6,233 bases of DNA from Ruminococcaceae bacterium UBA4958 (GTDB lineage: Bacteria > Bacillota > Clostridia > Oscillospirales > Acutalibacteraceae). The stretch covers positions 32,632 through 38,864 of the forward strand of contig DHAI01000002.1 of the NCBI GenBank assembly GCA_002397355.1, written 5' to 3'. The notes under the pieces are model-generated. The model made no database searches. It was given only the letters and a program-made list of their open reading frames with translations, and was not told the origin of the DNA. The number at the start of each line of letters is the position of its first letter. The first letter of the stretch is position 1. The translations under genes were made by a program, and so were the position numbers. Positions 1 through 5,985 of the stretch are shown here, piece by piece.

Positions 1-404
1 CGATCGGGTGCGTCTTTCCGCGGCAGAGCGTCCTGACGTATCGCGTGAAGGGCCGCAACGCCATGACCGGCCTGCCCCAGTGGGCGGACATCACCAGCGA
101 CGAGATCCTGGAGGCTCTGGTGGACAGCGCCATGCAGATTGTCCGCGCCGTTCAGGATATTCTTGAAAAAACGCCGCCGGAGCTGATGGGGGACATTTTC
201 TCGGACGGGATGTACCTGACCGGCGGCTCGGTGAAGCTCTACGGCCTTGACCGCCTGATCGCCAAGAAGACGAAGCTGGAGGTTCATGTGGCCGACGATC
301 CGCAAAACTGTGTGGCGCGGGGCGCCGGCATGGCGATCCGCTATATCGACACGGTGGAAGGCGAAAACAGCGGTCAGATCAACCCCCTCAGCGCGGTTTA
401 TTGA
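1..404 (+). CDS. mreB: MreB/Mbl-family rod-shape protein, C-terminal part (5' end outside window)
   Basis: This is the C-terminal third of a bacterial actin homologue that forms membrane-associated filaments guiding lateral cell-wall synthesis. The first complete codon is at base 3 and the frame stays open to the window edge, so the start lies upstream; the GTG at 45 is internal. Family landmarks are I-G-C-V-F-P near the left edge, V-K-G-R-x-x-M-T-G-L-P, E-K-T-P-P-E-L, the nucleotide-binding glycine loop L-T-G-G-S, then G-L-D and a V-A-x-G-x-G-M-A helix. The third residue of the usual GGG loop is Ser, a mild departure. The protein ends with a short polar tail after the conserved fold. MreB, Mbl and MreBH cannot be told apart from this fragment, so the symbol is a family label. 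A hairpin follows 22 bases after the stop, so this is probably the end of its transcript. Confidence 0.9.
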   Translation, partial: IGCVFPRQSVLTYRVKGRNAMTGLPQWADITSDEILEALVDSAMQIVRAVQDILEKTPPELMGDIFSDGMYLTGGSVKLYGLDRLIAKKTKLEVHVADDPQNCVARGAGMAIRYIDTVEGENSGQINPLSAVY

Positions 405-426
405 CCGTTGAAAACCGAACGCTAAA

Positions 427-460
427 AAGGGAACGCAGCCTCGACAGGCAGCGCTCCCTT
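427..460. terminator. Hairpin terminator between convergent genes, probably bidirectional
   Basis: The arms 427-436 and 451-460 pair over ten positions with one A/C mismatch. An inner stem GCCT/AGGC (438-441 with 446-449) closes a four-base CGAC loop. On the plus strand the hairpin is followed by TTCTTTCC, a weak U-tract. On the minus strand it is followed by a run of T (complement of the A-run 424-428). It lies just after the mreB stop and just after the stop of the minus-strand gene, so it can serve both. Confidence 0.72.
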
Positions 461-493
461 CTTTCCGCTTATGCCGCGGTTTCTGTTCCCAGG

Positions 494-715
494 TCATTTG
501 CGCATCATGTAATCGACGAACATCAGCTCGTCGTCGGAGTTTTCCACATCCAGCTCCGCACGGACTTTCGCGTCCCTTGCGCCCTCCAAAAGCTGGTGAA
601 TGCCATAGAGCCGGCACAGCTTGCTTTTCAGATTCATCCGGTTGCCGCCGTCCGTCACCAGATAGATGTTGCCTTTCGCTCTCCCGATCAGCTCATCCAG
701 TTTCTGAATGTCCAT
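494..715 (-). CDS. Small conserved-looking hypothetical protein, about 73 aa
   Basis: The product is a small acidic soluble protein with no signal peptide or membrane segment. Its core reads like a folded domain: D-E-L-I-G, then G-N-I-Y-L-V-T, N-L-K-S-K-L and a helical G-I-H-Q-L-L-E-G-A, ending in an acidic stretch and M-M-R-K. The G-[ND]-[IV]-Y-L ... N-L-K-S-x-L pattern recalls short uncharacterised clostridial proteins; this is from memory and was not searched. The open frame extends upstream to a TTG at 790, but that codon lies in the -35 region of a strong promoter (762-790) and cannot be the start. The first ATG inside the predicted transcript is at 715, but it lacks a Shine-Dalgarno. 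A good one (AAAAGGGGG, complement of 739-747) sits 8 bases before an in-frame ACG at 730. The start is therefore uncertain. Function unknown. Confidence 0.62.
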   Translation of the reverse strand: MDIQKLDELIGRAKGNIYLVTDGGNRMNLKSKLCRLYGIHQLLEGARDAKVRAELDVENSDDELMFVDYMMRK

Positions 716-761
716 GCGATTGAGTTTCGTAGGGAATTCCCCCTTTTCGGATTTCGGGCCA

Positions 762-790
762 ATTATATCATCCTTTTCAAATTTCTGCAA
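762..790 (-). promoter_or_regulatory. Extended -10 promoter for the small minus-strand gene
   Basis: On the minus strand, TGATATAAT (complement of 762-770) is a perfect -10 hexamer with the TGn extension. It is preceded at 17-base spacing by TTGCAG (complement of 785-790), a weak -35. The transcript should begin near 754-755, about 39 bases before the ATG at 715. The perfect -10 plus extension is unusual in this GC-rich context. Confidence 0.68.
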
Positions 791-859
791 GTGCGTGAAA
801 AAGCGGTTTCAGGCGGCCGCTTCGGCGGGTTTTGAGAAGTCTCTCGGAAAATTCATAGA

Positions 860-895
860 TTGTTAATCGAATCCCCTGTTTGAGTATAGTACAAT
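860..895 (+). promoter_or_regulatory. Candidate promoter for the DUF5685-dnaJ cluster
   Basis: This is an AT-rich patch about 50 bases before the GTG at 942. It holds TTGTTA (860-865) and two overlapping -10-like hexamers, TATAGT (885-890, spacer 19) and TACAAT (890-895). The spacing is not ideal for either, so the exact elements are uncertain. Its position at the head of a plus-strand cluster, divergent from the minus-strand gene, is what favours it. Confidence 0.4.
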
Positions 896-941
896 AAACA
901 TAAATCCTGACGCGGATTTTGACGATTAAGGATGATCAAGT

Positions 942-1838
942 GTGTTCGGCTATATCAAACCGCAGAAATCGGAGCTGCTTGTCCGGGAGTTCGACGAATA
1001 CGGCGGCGTCTACTGCGCCCTGTGCCGCAGGATCGGCAGGGAATACGGCTTCGCCGCCCGCCTTGCCCTGAACTACGACTGCACGTTTTACGCGCTCGTT
1101 CTGATGGCGGTTTCCGGAAAAAAATGCCCGCGGTTTGCCAAAGGGCGCTGCGCCGTCAATCCGCTGAAAAGATGCCTGTTTTGCAGCGGGGGAGAGGAAG
1201 AGCTCTCGGCGGCGTCTGCGCTCACGATGATCCTCGCATACTACAAGGCGCTCGACGACGTTGCGGACTCCGGCTTTTTCCGAAGCTTTTGCGCCCGCGC
1301 CGCGTCGCTTTTCTTCGCCCGCAAACGGCGCCGGGCGGCCGGGCGGTACCCGGAGCTGGATCGCGCCGCGGCAAAGATGGCGGAAGAGCAGCGGGCCGTC
1401 GAGGCTGGAGATTTCAAGGGGGTCGACCTGTGCGCGGAACCGACGGCCAACATGGTGAGGCGTCTCCTCGAACTTTCCTGCACGGAAAAGCCGGCGCCGC
1501 CCGGCTTGCGGGAGGTGCTTCGGGAAGCGGGATACCACCTCGGCCGCTGGATCTACCTGATGGACGCCGCGGACGACATTCCGAAAGACTTGAAGCGCCG
1601 GTCGTTTAATCCGTTCGTTGAAAAATTCCATTTGACCGCGAACAGCCCGCGGGAAGAGCTTGACAAAGCGCGCGCCGATGCGAATTCCGCGCTGAACGCG
1701 ACGCTTTGCCGGCTTTGCGCGGCGGCCGATCTGATGCGGTTCGGCTGCTTCGGGTCGATCGTGCGCAATATCGTTTTCCTCGGGCTTCCCCTGATGCAGG
1801 AAGAGCGCCTGTTCCGAAAGGAGGACGGCAATGTCTGA
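942..1838 (+). CDS. DUF5685 family protein, 298 aa
   Basis: I recognise this as a DUF5685-type protein from its start M-F-G-Y-I-x-P, the Y-C-x-L-C motif (Cys25, Cys28) and its location before a dnaJ-like gene, a pairing common in Clostridia. The GTG start has AAGGATGA 6 bases upstream. The N-terminal 85 residues are cysteine-rich (25, 28, 47, 62, 70, 78, 81), suggesting a metal or redox site. The rest is mostly helical with no membrane segment. Two aspartate-rich motifs stand out: [10 protein letters not shown] (Asp105, 106, 109) and [17 protein letters not shown] (Asp208, 211, 212, 216). Their order and spacing resemble squalene/phytoene-synthase-like enzymes, where such motifs bind Mg-diphosphate. 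That is inference; the family has no function known to me. Its end overlaps the next gene by 8 bases, implying translational coupling. Confidence 0.88.
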   Translation: MFGYIKPQKSELLVREFDEYGGVYCALCRRIGREYGFAARLALNYDCTFYALVLMAVSGKKCPRFAKGRCAVNPLKRCLFCSGGEEELSAASALTMILAYYKALDDVADSGFFRSFCARAASLFFARKRRRAAGRYPELDRAAAKMAEEQRAVEAGDFKGVDLCAEPTANMVRRLLELSCTEKPAPPGLREVLREAGYHLGRWIYLMDAADDIPKDLKRRSFNPFVEKFHLTANSPREELDKARADANSALNATLCRLCAAADLMRFGCFGSIVRNIVFLGLPLMQEERLFRKEDGNV

Positions 1839-2466
1839 TCCGTATGAGATCCTCGGCGTTTCACCGTCCGCTTCGGACGAGGAGATAAAAAACGCCTACC
1901 GCACACTTGCGAAAAAATATCATCCGGACAATTACGCGAACAGTCCGCTCGCCGACGTGGCGAGCGAAAAGATGAAAGAGATCAACGAGGCGTACGATCA
2001 GATCGTCCACGAACGGAAACGCAAGAAAGCGGGATACACGGACGAGGAAGCCGGGCGCGGGTATGCGGGCGGAAACGCCGGGTACTATTCCTCATCCTCC
2101 GAGTACATGGACGTGCGCAATCTGATCAACGCGAACCGTCTGGCCGACGCGGAGCAGATCCTGGACGGCGTGCCGCAGGAAAACCGCAGCGCGGAGTGGT
2201 ATTTCCTGAAGGGAGTTCTCCTCTCGCGGCGCGGCTGGCTGGAGGAATCCTTTGCGGATCTTTCCCGCGCCTGCCAGATGGACCCCGCCAACCCCGAATA
2301 CCGCGCGGCTCTGAACCGGATGAACAGCCAGCGCAGCGGCATGTACGGCGGATACAGCCCTTACACGGTGCAGACCGGCCGCTGCGACGGCTGCGATGTC
2401 TGTACGACGCTCTGCTTTGCGGATGCGTGCTGCAGCTGCCTGGGCGGCGGGTTCCGCCCCTGCTGA
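1831..2466 (+). CDS. J-domain (DnaJ-like) protein with cysteine-rich C-terminus, 211 aa
   Basis: This is a co-chaperone-type protein, expected to stimulate a DnaK ATPase through its J domain. Residues 3-66 form the J domain: D-P-Y-E-I-L-G-V at the start, the essential H-P-D at 31-33, and I-N-E-A-Y-D in the last helix. A Gly/Tyr/Ser linker (75-90) follows. Residues 92-165 form a helical, TPR-like repeat (A-D-A-E-Q-I-L, W-Y-F-L-K-G, G-W-L-E-E-S, L-S-R-A, D-P-A-N-P-E-Y). The last 27 residues hold eight cysteines (185, 188, 191, 195, 200, 201, 203, 211). It lacks the zinc-finger and substrate-binding domains of true DnaJ, so the name dnaJ should not be used. An AAAGGAGG lies 6 bases before the ATG, within the end of the DUF5685 gene. 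Its partner is probably the DUF5685 protein or the membrane protein beside it (inference). Confidence 0.9.
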   Translation: MSDPYEILGVSPSASDEEIKNAYRTLAKKYHPDNYANSPLADVASEKMKEINEAYDQIVHERKRKKAGYTDEEAGRGYAGGNAGYYSSSSEYMDVRNLINANRLADAEQILDGVPQENRSAEWYFLKGVLLSRRGWLEESFADLSRACQMDPANPEYRAALNRMNSQRSGMYGGYSPYTVQTGRCDGCDVCTTLCFADACCSCLGGGFRPC

Positions 2467-2492
2467 CGCCGTTTCGGATGGGGGAATGAGCT

Positions 2493-3032
2493 GTGTACCG
2501 AAGCGTTCGGCTTGCGTTTTGTTCTCTGTCGGCGGCCGTCTCCGTCGTTCTGATGTTTCTGACAGGCGCGATTCCGATTGGCACCTACGCCATTCCGGCT
2601 CTTGCCGCGCTGCCCCAGCTTGCCGTCGTGATCGAATTCGGGACGGGCTGGTCGTGGCCGGTTTACGCCGCGGTTTCCCTCCTTTCCTTTTTTTTGGCGG
2701 GCGATAAGGAGGCGCTGCTGTGGTATGTTCTGTTCTTCGGCTGCTACCCCGCCGTGAAGTCGGCGCTGGAGCGGAAAAGCCGGAAGCCGGTTTCTGTTTT
2801 TCTGAAGCTCGTGTTTTTCAACGCTGCCGCCATAGCCGAGTTCTGCCTCGCCATGTGGCTCCTGAACGTACCGGAGAGCAGCTACTCGATTTTCGGCGTC
2901 TGCCTGCCGTGGCTTTTCCTGGTAGCCGGAAACATCGTGTTTGCCGTTTACGATTATGCGCTGTCGCTTTTAGCCGCGGCATATTTCCGCAAAGTTCATC
3001 CCAGAGTTGCAAAATGGCTGAAACCGCGCTAA
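2493..3032 (+). CDS. Small multi-pass membrane protein, ECF-transporter S-component-like, 179 aa
   Basis: This is a strongly hydrophobic protein with about five or six membrane helices (roughly residues 5-24, 28-47, 55-69, 74-90, 102-124 and 134-163) and a basic C-terminus. Size, helix pattern and the late Y-D-Y-A-L-S segment resemble substrate-binding S components of energy-coupling factor vitamin transporters. No substrate can be named, and no ECF ATPase or T component is in the window. Similar unnamed proteins with the pattern P-x-L-A-x-L-P-x-x-V-V-I-E-F-G are familiar from Clostridia. The GTG start is preceded by GGGGGA (2480-2485) with 7 bases spacing. It begins 26 bases after the J-domain gene, so it is probably cotranscribed with it. 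No terminator is evident after its stop. Confidence 0.78.
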   Translation: MYRSVRLAFCSLSAAVSVVLMFLTGAIPIGTYAIPALAALPQLAVVIEFGTGWSWPVYAAVSLLSFFLAGDKEALLWYVLFFGCYPAVKSALERKSRKPVSVFLKLVFFNAAAIAEFCLAMWLLNVPESSYSIFGVCLPWLFLVAGNIVFAVYDYALSLLAAAYFRKVHPRVAKWLKPR

Positions 3033-3055
3033 AACGGAAAAATTCGGGGAAATCC

Positions 3056-3084
3056 TTGCAAATTTGAATATCGTGTGTTAGAAT
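3056..3084 (+). promoter_or_regulatory. Sigma-A-type promoter for secG
   Basis: TTGCAA (3056-3061, four of six matches to consensus) is followed after exactly 17 bases by TAGAAT (3079-3084, five of six). Transcription should start near 3091, giving a leader of about 40 bases. A second TATAAT at 3104-3109 lacks a suitable -35. Confidence 0.65.
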
Positions 3085-3130
3085 ATTGAAGAGTGATGCG
3101 GTGTATAATTTCTTGCTGTGGAGGTAGAAT

Positions 3131-3382
3131 ATGTCTGTTGCTGAGATCATACTTGGCATTGTATTGATGATTTTCTCCATCGGAATCACAGTGATCGTCT
3201 TGATGCAGGAAGGCCATGAACAGAACGTCGGTGTGGTTACGGGCGGTGCCGATACGTTCCTGTCCAAAAATCAGGCGCGTTCCATCGATTCTTTCCTTGC
3301 TCGATGGACGAAATTTATTGCGATCGGTTTTTTCCTGCTGGTCATTTTCATCAATATGTATCTGTACTTCTTCCTCGGGTAA
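3131..3382 (+). CDS. secG: Preprotein translocase subunit SecG, 83 aa
   Basis: SecG is the small accessory subunit of the SecYEG channel that exports unfolded proteins across the cytoplasmic membrane. The length and two-helix layout are typical: helix 1 spans about residues 4-25 and helix 2 about 61-81, with both termini outside in the family model. The loop carries the family signature G-G-A-D-T-F-L followed by K-N-Q-A-R-S-I-D and a conserved R-W-T-K before helix 2. The ATG has GGAGGT 5 bases upstream. It has its own promoter and a strong terminator right after its stop, and is followed by rnr, the common Firmicutes order. Confidence 0.95.
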   Translation: MSVAEIILGIVLMIFSIGITVIVLMQEGHEQNVGVVTGGADTFLSKNQARSIDSFLARWTKFIAIGFFLLVIFINMYLYFFLG

Positions 3383-3391
3383 AAACAGGGG

Positions 3392-3419
3392 CGCTCCGCT
3401 GGAGAGGCGGAGCGTTTTT
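3392..3419 (+). terminator. Rho-independent terminator after secG
   Basis: A perfect 8-bp GC-rich stem (CGCTCCGC 3392-3399 with GCGGAGCG 3407-3414) has a 7-base loop and is followed directly by TTTTT (3415-3419). It begins 9 bases after the secG stop. It lies between secG and rnr, so it should reduce or separate rnr transcription. Confidence 0.88.
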
Positions 3420-3420
3420 C

Positions 3421-3440
3421 ATATCGCGTTATATCGCGTT
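3421..3440 (+). repeat. Tandem duplication of a 10-base unit upstream of rnr
   Basis: The unit ATATCGCGTT occurs twice head-to-tail with no mismatch, directly after the secG terminator and 21 bases before the rnr start. It could be a local duplication or a short binding site; nothing in the sequence decides. No clear -35/-10 pair is visible between the terminator and rnr. Confidence 0.8.
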
Positions 3441-3448
3441 TCAACGAC

Positions 3449-3456
3449 AAGGAGAT
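3449..3456 (+). promoter_or_regulatory. Shine-Dalgarno site that fixes the rnr start
   Basis: AAGGAGAT lies 7 bases (from its last G) before TTG at 3462. The open frame continues upstream through the terminator and across secG, so this site is the reason for choosing 3462 as the start. Confidence 0.8.
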
Positions 3457-3461
3457 TTTAT

Positions 3462-5627
3462 TTGAAAAACTTACAAAAAGAAACTCTGCCCGACCGGCAG
3501 AACGGAGCGATGCGGGAAAAGATCCTCCTCTGCCTGCGGAAAGCGGAGCACAGCCTTTCCATTCGGGAAATGAGACAAGCGCTGCGCCTGACTTCGGTCC
3601 AAAAGAAAAAGAATTTTTTCTGCGCTTTGGATGAGATGAAAGCGGCGGGGGAAATCGTTGCCTCGGGTAAAAACAGGTTTTGCGTTCCGGAAAAGGCGGA
3701 AATGGTGGAAGCCACCGTGGTGACTCTTTCCCGGTATTTTGCTTTCGTCCGCCCGGACAGCGGTTCAAATGATATTTTTATCCCGTTGGAAAAGCTGAAC
3801 GGCGCCGTCGTGGGGGACAGAGTCACGCTCTGCAACCTGCAGGAGGGTGGAAAAGGCCCGAGCGCCGAAGTGAAGGCGGTCACGGAAAAAGGCCCGCGCG
3901 TCGTTACGGGAACGCTCCGCCAAGAAGAGGGGAAAACGGTTTTCCTGCCGGATTGCGCCATTCGATACGGGTTGGCAATTACGAAAAAGAGCGCCCCCCT
4001 TGCAAAAGAAGGCGACAAGGTGGAGGCCAGGCTGTGCAGGAACGCGCATACGGGCGAACTGGAAGCCGAGCTGCTGAAGGATTACGGAAGGGCCGGCAGC
4101 GCGAAGATCTGCGCGGACGCCATTCTCGACCGGTACGGCATTGCCTCGCGTTTTTCGAAGGAAGCGCTCGCGGAGGCGGAAGCTTCCTCGTCCCGCAAGA
4201 TTTCCGAAGACGACCTCAAGGGACGGCTTGATCTGCGAAAGGCGCCGGTCTGCACGATCGACGACGCGGGCGCGAAGGATCTGGACGACGCGATCTCCGT
4301 GGGGCGAACGCGCGACGGCGGCTTCCGCCTCGGCGTGCATATCGCGGACGTTTCCAATTACCTTGCGCCGGACGGCGTTCTGGATCAGGAAGCCCGTTCG
4401 CGCGGCACCTCCGTCTATTTTGCGGACAGAGTGGTCCCGATGCTGCCGGAAGCGCTTTCCAACGGCGCCTGCTCGCTGAACGCAGGCGAGGACAAGCTGA
4501 CTTTTTCCGCCCTGGTCGATCTGGACGGCGAGGGGAACATCCTATCCTACCGCTTTCGGAAGAGCGTGATCTGCTCGAAGGTCCGCGGCGTTTATGCCGA
4601 GGTGAACAGCCTGTTCGACGGAACGGCTGACCGCGACCTGTGCCGGAAGTATTTTCCCGTCATCCGTTCGCTCCATGCGGCGAGGGAACTTGCCGCTGTC
4701 TTGAAAAAGCAGTCGGAGCGCAGCGGGACGATCGACCTGGAAAGCACGGAACCGGAGTTCACGCTCGGCGCGGACGGCGTCTGCCGCGATGTGCGCCCCC
4801 GGAAGAGCGGCGAGGCGGAGCGGATGATCGAGTGCCTGATGATCACGGCGAACCGCGCTGCCGCGATGCTGGCCGAGTCCGAGGGGATTCCGTTCCTTTA
4901 CCGCGTCCACGAGCAGCCGGACTCGGAGCGCGTGGAGACTCTGATCCATCTTGCGGACGCGGCGGGGATCGACGCCGGAGCGCTCCGCCGCCATGGGAAA
5001 AAGCCCGCTCCCGCCGATTTTTCCGCGCTTCTTGCGCAGGCGAAGGGGACTCCTGCGGAGAAAGTCATCTCCCACCAGGTGCTCCGCACCATGGCGAAAG
5101 CGCGCTACGACACGCAGGCGCTCGGCCACTTCGGTCTTGCCCTGAAAGATTACTGCCATTTTACCTCGCCGATCCGCAGGTATCCGGACACGGCCATCCA
5201 CCGTATCCTTTCCGCGCTTCTTGCGACGAAAGACAAGGCTGCGCTCGACGCCAGGTTCACTTCCTTCGCCGCCGAAGCCGCACGATCGTCTTCCGAGGCG
5301 GAAATGCGCGCCATGGCTGCCGAGCGCGATGCGGAGGACTGCTATATGGCGGAGTATATGACGCAGCATATCGGCGAGACATACGACGGAGTAGTCAGCG
5401 GCGTCACCCAGCACGGTTTGTTCGTCGAGCTGGAGAACTCCGTGGAGGGCTTTGTCCCCATGGAGAGTTTCCCGGATGCCGACTACCGTTTCGACGGGGA
5501 GCTTTCGCAGGTTGACGCGAAGACGCACAAACGCATCACGATCGGTTGCCCGCTTCGGGTCCGGGCGGTAAGCGCCGATGTCGCTTCCGGCAGAATCGAC
5601 TTTGTTTACGCGGGGCAGGAAAAATAA
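3462..5627 (+). CDS. rnr: Ribonuclease R, 721 aa
   Basis: RNase R is a 3'-5' hydrolytic exoribonuclease of the RNase II/RNB family that degrades structured RNA and acts in rRNA and mRNA quality control. All family domains are present: N-terminal winged helix (about 17-78), two cold-shock RNA-binding domains (about 82-125 and 145-190), the RNB catalytic domain (about 257-580) and a C-terminal S1 domain (638-717). The catalytic aspartates are intact: Asp267, 273, 275 and 276 in T-I-D-D-A-G-A-K-D-L-D-D-A. The substrate-clamping Y-C-H-F-T-S-P-I-R-R-Y-P-D (564-576) is also present. The lysine-rich tail of the E. coli enzyme is absent; the protein ends soon after S1. The TTG start is set by AAGGAGAT at 3449-3456. 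It follows secG but is separated by a terminator. smpB, its common neighbour and trans-translation partner, does not follow. Confidence 0.95.
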   Translation: MKNLQKETLPDRQNGAMREKILLCLRKAEHSLSIREMRQALRLTSVQKKKNFFCALDEMKAAGEIVASGKNRFCVPEKAEMVEATVVTLSRYFAFVRPDSGSNDIFIPLEKLNGAVVGDRVTLCNLQEGGKGPSAEVKAVTEKGPRVVTGTLRQEEGKTVFLPDCAIRYGLAITKKSAPLAKEGDKVEARLCRNAHTGELEAELLKDYGRAGSAKICADAILDRYGIASRFSKEALAEAEASSSRKISEDDLKGRLDLRKAPVCTIDDAGAKDLDDAISVGRTRDGGFRLGVHIADVSNYLAPDGVLDQEARSRGTSVYFADRVVPMLPEALSNGACSLNAGEDKLTFSALVDLDGEGNILSYRFRKSVICSKVRGVYAEVNSLFDGTADRDLCRKYFPVIRSLHAARELAAVLKKQSERSGTIDLESTEPEFTLGADGVCRDVRPRKSGEAERMIECLMITANRAAAMLAESEGIPFLYRVHEQPDSERVETLIHLADAAGIDAGALRRHGKKPAPADFSALLAQAKGTPAEKVISHQVLRTMAKARYDTQALGHFGLALKDYCHFTSPIRRYPDTAIHRILSALLATKDKAALDARFTSFAAEAARSSSEAEMRAMAAERDAEDCYMAEYMTQHIGETYDGVVSGVTQHGLFVELENSVEGFVPMESFPDADYRFDGELSQVDAKTHKRITIGCPLRVRAVSADVASGRIDFVYAGQEK

Positions 5628-5651
5628 TTCCTCAGAAACTGCATAAAAATG

Positions 5652-5681
5652 GAATAATTGCCCACCATACTGGCATAGATT
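5652..5681 (+). promoter_or_regulatory. Candidate sporulation sigma-E promoter before yaaL-bofA
   Basis: GAATAAT (5652-5658) matches the B. subtilis sigma-E -35 consensus KMATATT at 6 of 7 positions. After 15 bases, CATAGATT (5674-5681) matches the -10 consensus CATACAHT at 7 of 8. The consensus is quoted from memory. The predicted start near 5688 would give a very short leader of about 18 bases with the ribosome site at its 5' end. bofA acts in sporulation, so mother-cell sigma-E control would make sense. No better sigma-A promoter is seen in the 78-base gap. Confidence 0.5.
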
Positions 5682-5705
5682 AAACCGGAAGGCGGAATTG
5701 TCGGT

Positions 5706-5960
5706 ATGGATACTGTCCTGAAGCTGATTCGCCGCGCGGACTGCGCCGCTGAAAAAACAACGGAACTCAACAGGGAAAAGCTGATCGCGGAAATCAAAAA
5801 CATTTCCCGGCTGTTGGCTTACAACGACTGCTGGTTCCAGCGGGAAAGCGACGAGGATCTGATCGAAGCCTGCATTTATCAGCGCGGGGAACTCGAGGCC
5901 CGTTACCGTTACCTGCTCGGTCTTGCAAAGCAGCAGGGAATTAACCGGACCGCTTTCTAA
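5706..5960 (+). CDS. yaaL: DUF2508 / YaaL-like protein, 84 aa
   Basis: This is a small soluble, charged, mostly helical protein of unknown biochemical function. The family pattern is visible in its second half: E-I-K-N-I ... W-F-Q-R-E-S-D-E-D-L-I-E-A-C-I-Y followed by A-R-Y-R-Y-L-L-G-L-A-K-Q-Q-G-I. The segment D-L-I-x-x-x-I-Y and the closing R-Y-x-Y-L-L-x-x-A-K are the features I associate with DUF2508. The following bofA-type gene supports the call, because yaaL and bofA are adjacent in Bacillus and in many Clostridia. The ATG is preceded by AAGGCGGA (5689-5696), with 9 bases spacing. The symbol is by family and synteny only. Confidence 0.78.
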   Translation: MDTVLKLIRRADCAAEKTTELNREKLIAEIKNISRLLAYNDCWFQRESDEDLIEACIYQRGELEARYRYLLGLAKQQGINRTAF

Positions 5961-5985
5961 GATAAAAGAAATGCGGGGGATCGTT

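Noticed and set aside
804..823. AAGCGG/CCGCTT inverted repeat in the divergent intergenic region
   Set aside because: Short stem in GC-rich DNA without a T-run on either side; no support for a terminator or operator.
401..835. Plus-strand open frame of 144 codons opposite the small minus-strand gene
   Set aside because: It starts inside the mreB stop region, reads through the terminator hairpin, and has no ribosome site or recognisable domain; the minus strand has a strong promoter and a protein-like sequence.
902..919. Short inverted repeat AAATCC/GGATTT in the DUF5685 leader as a riboswitch or attenuator
   Set aside because: Only six mostly weak base pairs, with no U-tract or recognisable riboswitch elements in a leader of about 45 bases.
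936..1631. Long open frames on both strands overlapping the DUF5685 gene
   Set aside because: Arg/Gly/Pro/Ala-rich translations without family features; the DUF5685 frame has the motifs, the ribosome site and coupling to the next gene.
2688..2695. Run of eight T inside the membrane-protein gene as a possible programmed slippage site
   Set aside because: The frame is intact on both sides, the hydrophobic protein continues normally, and no alternative downstream frame or stimulatory structure is apparent.
3104..3109. TATAAT before secG as the main promoter
   Set aside because: No -35-like hexamer lies 16-18 bases upstream, and the TTGCAA/TAGAAT pair at 3056-3084 is better spaced.
3216..3461. 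Upstream extension of the RNase R frame across secG
   Set aside because: It would overlap secG in another frame and cross a terminator; the extra residues do not look like RNase R, and a good ribosome site sits before TTG 3462.
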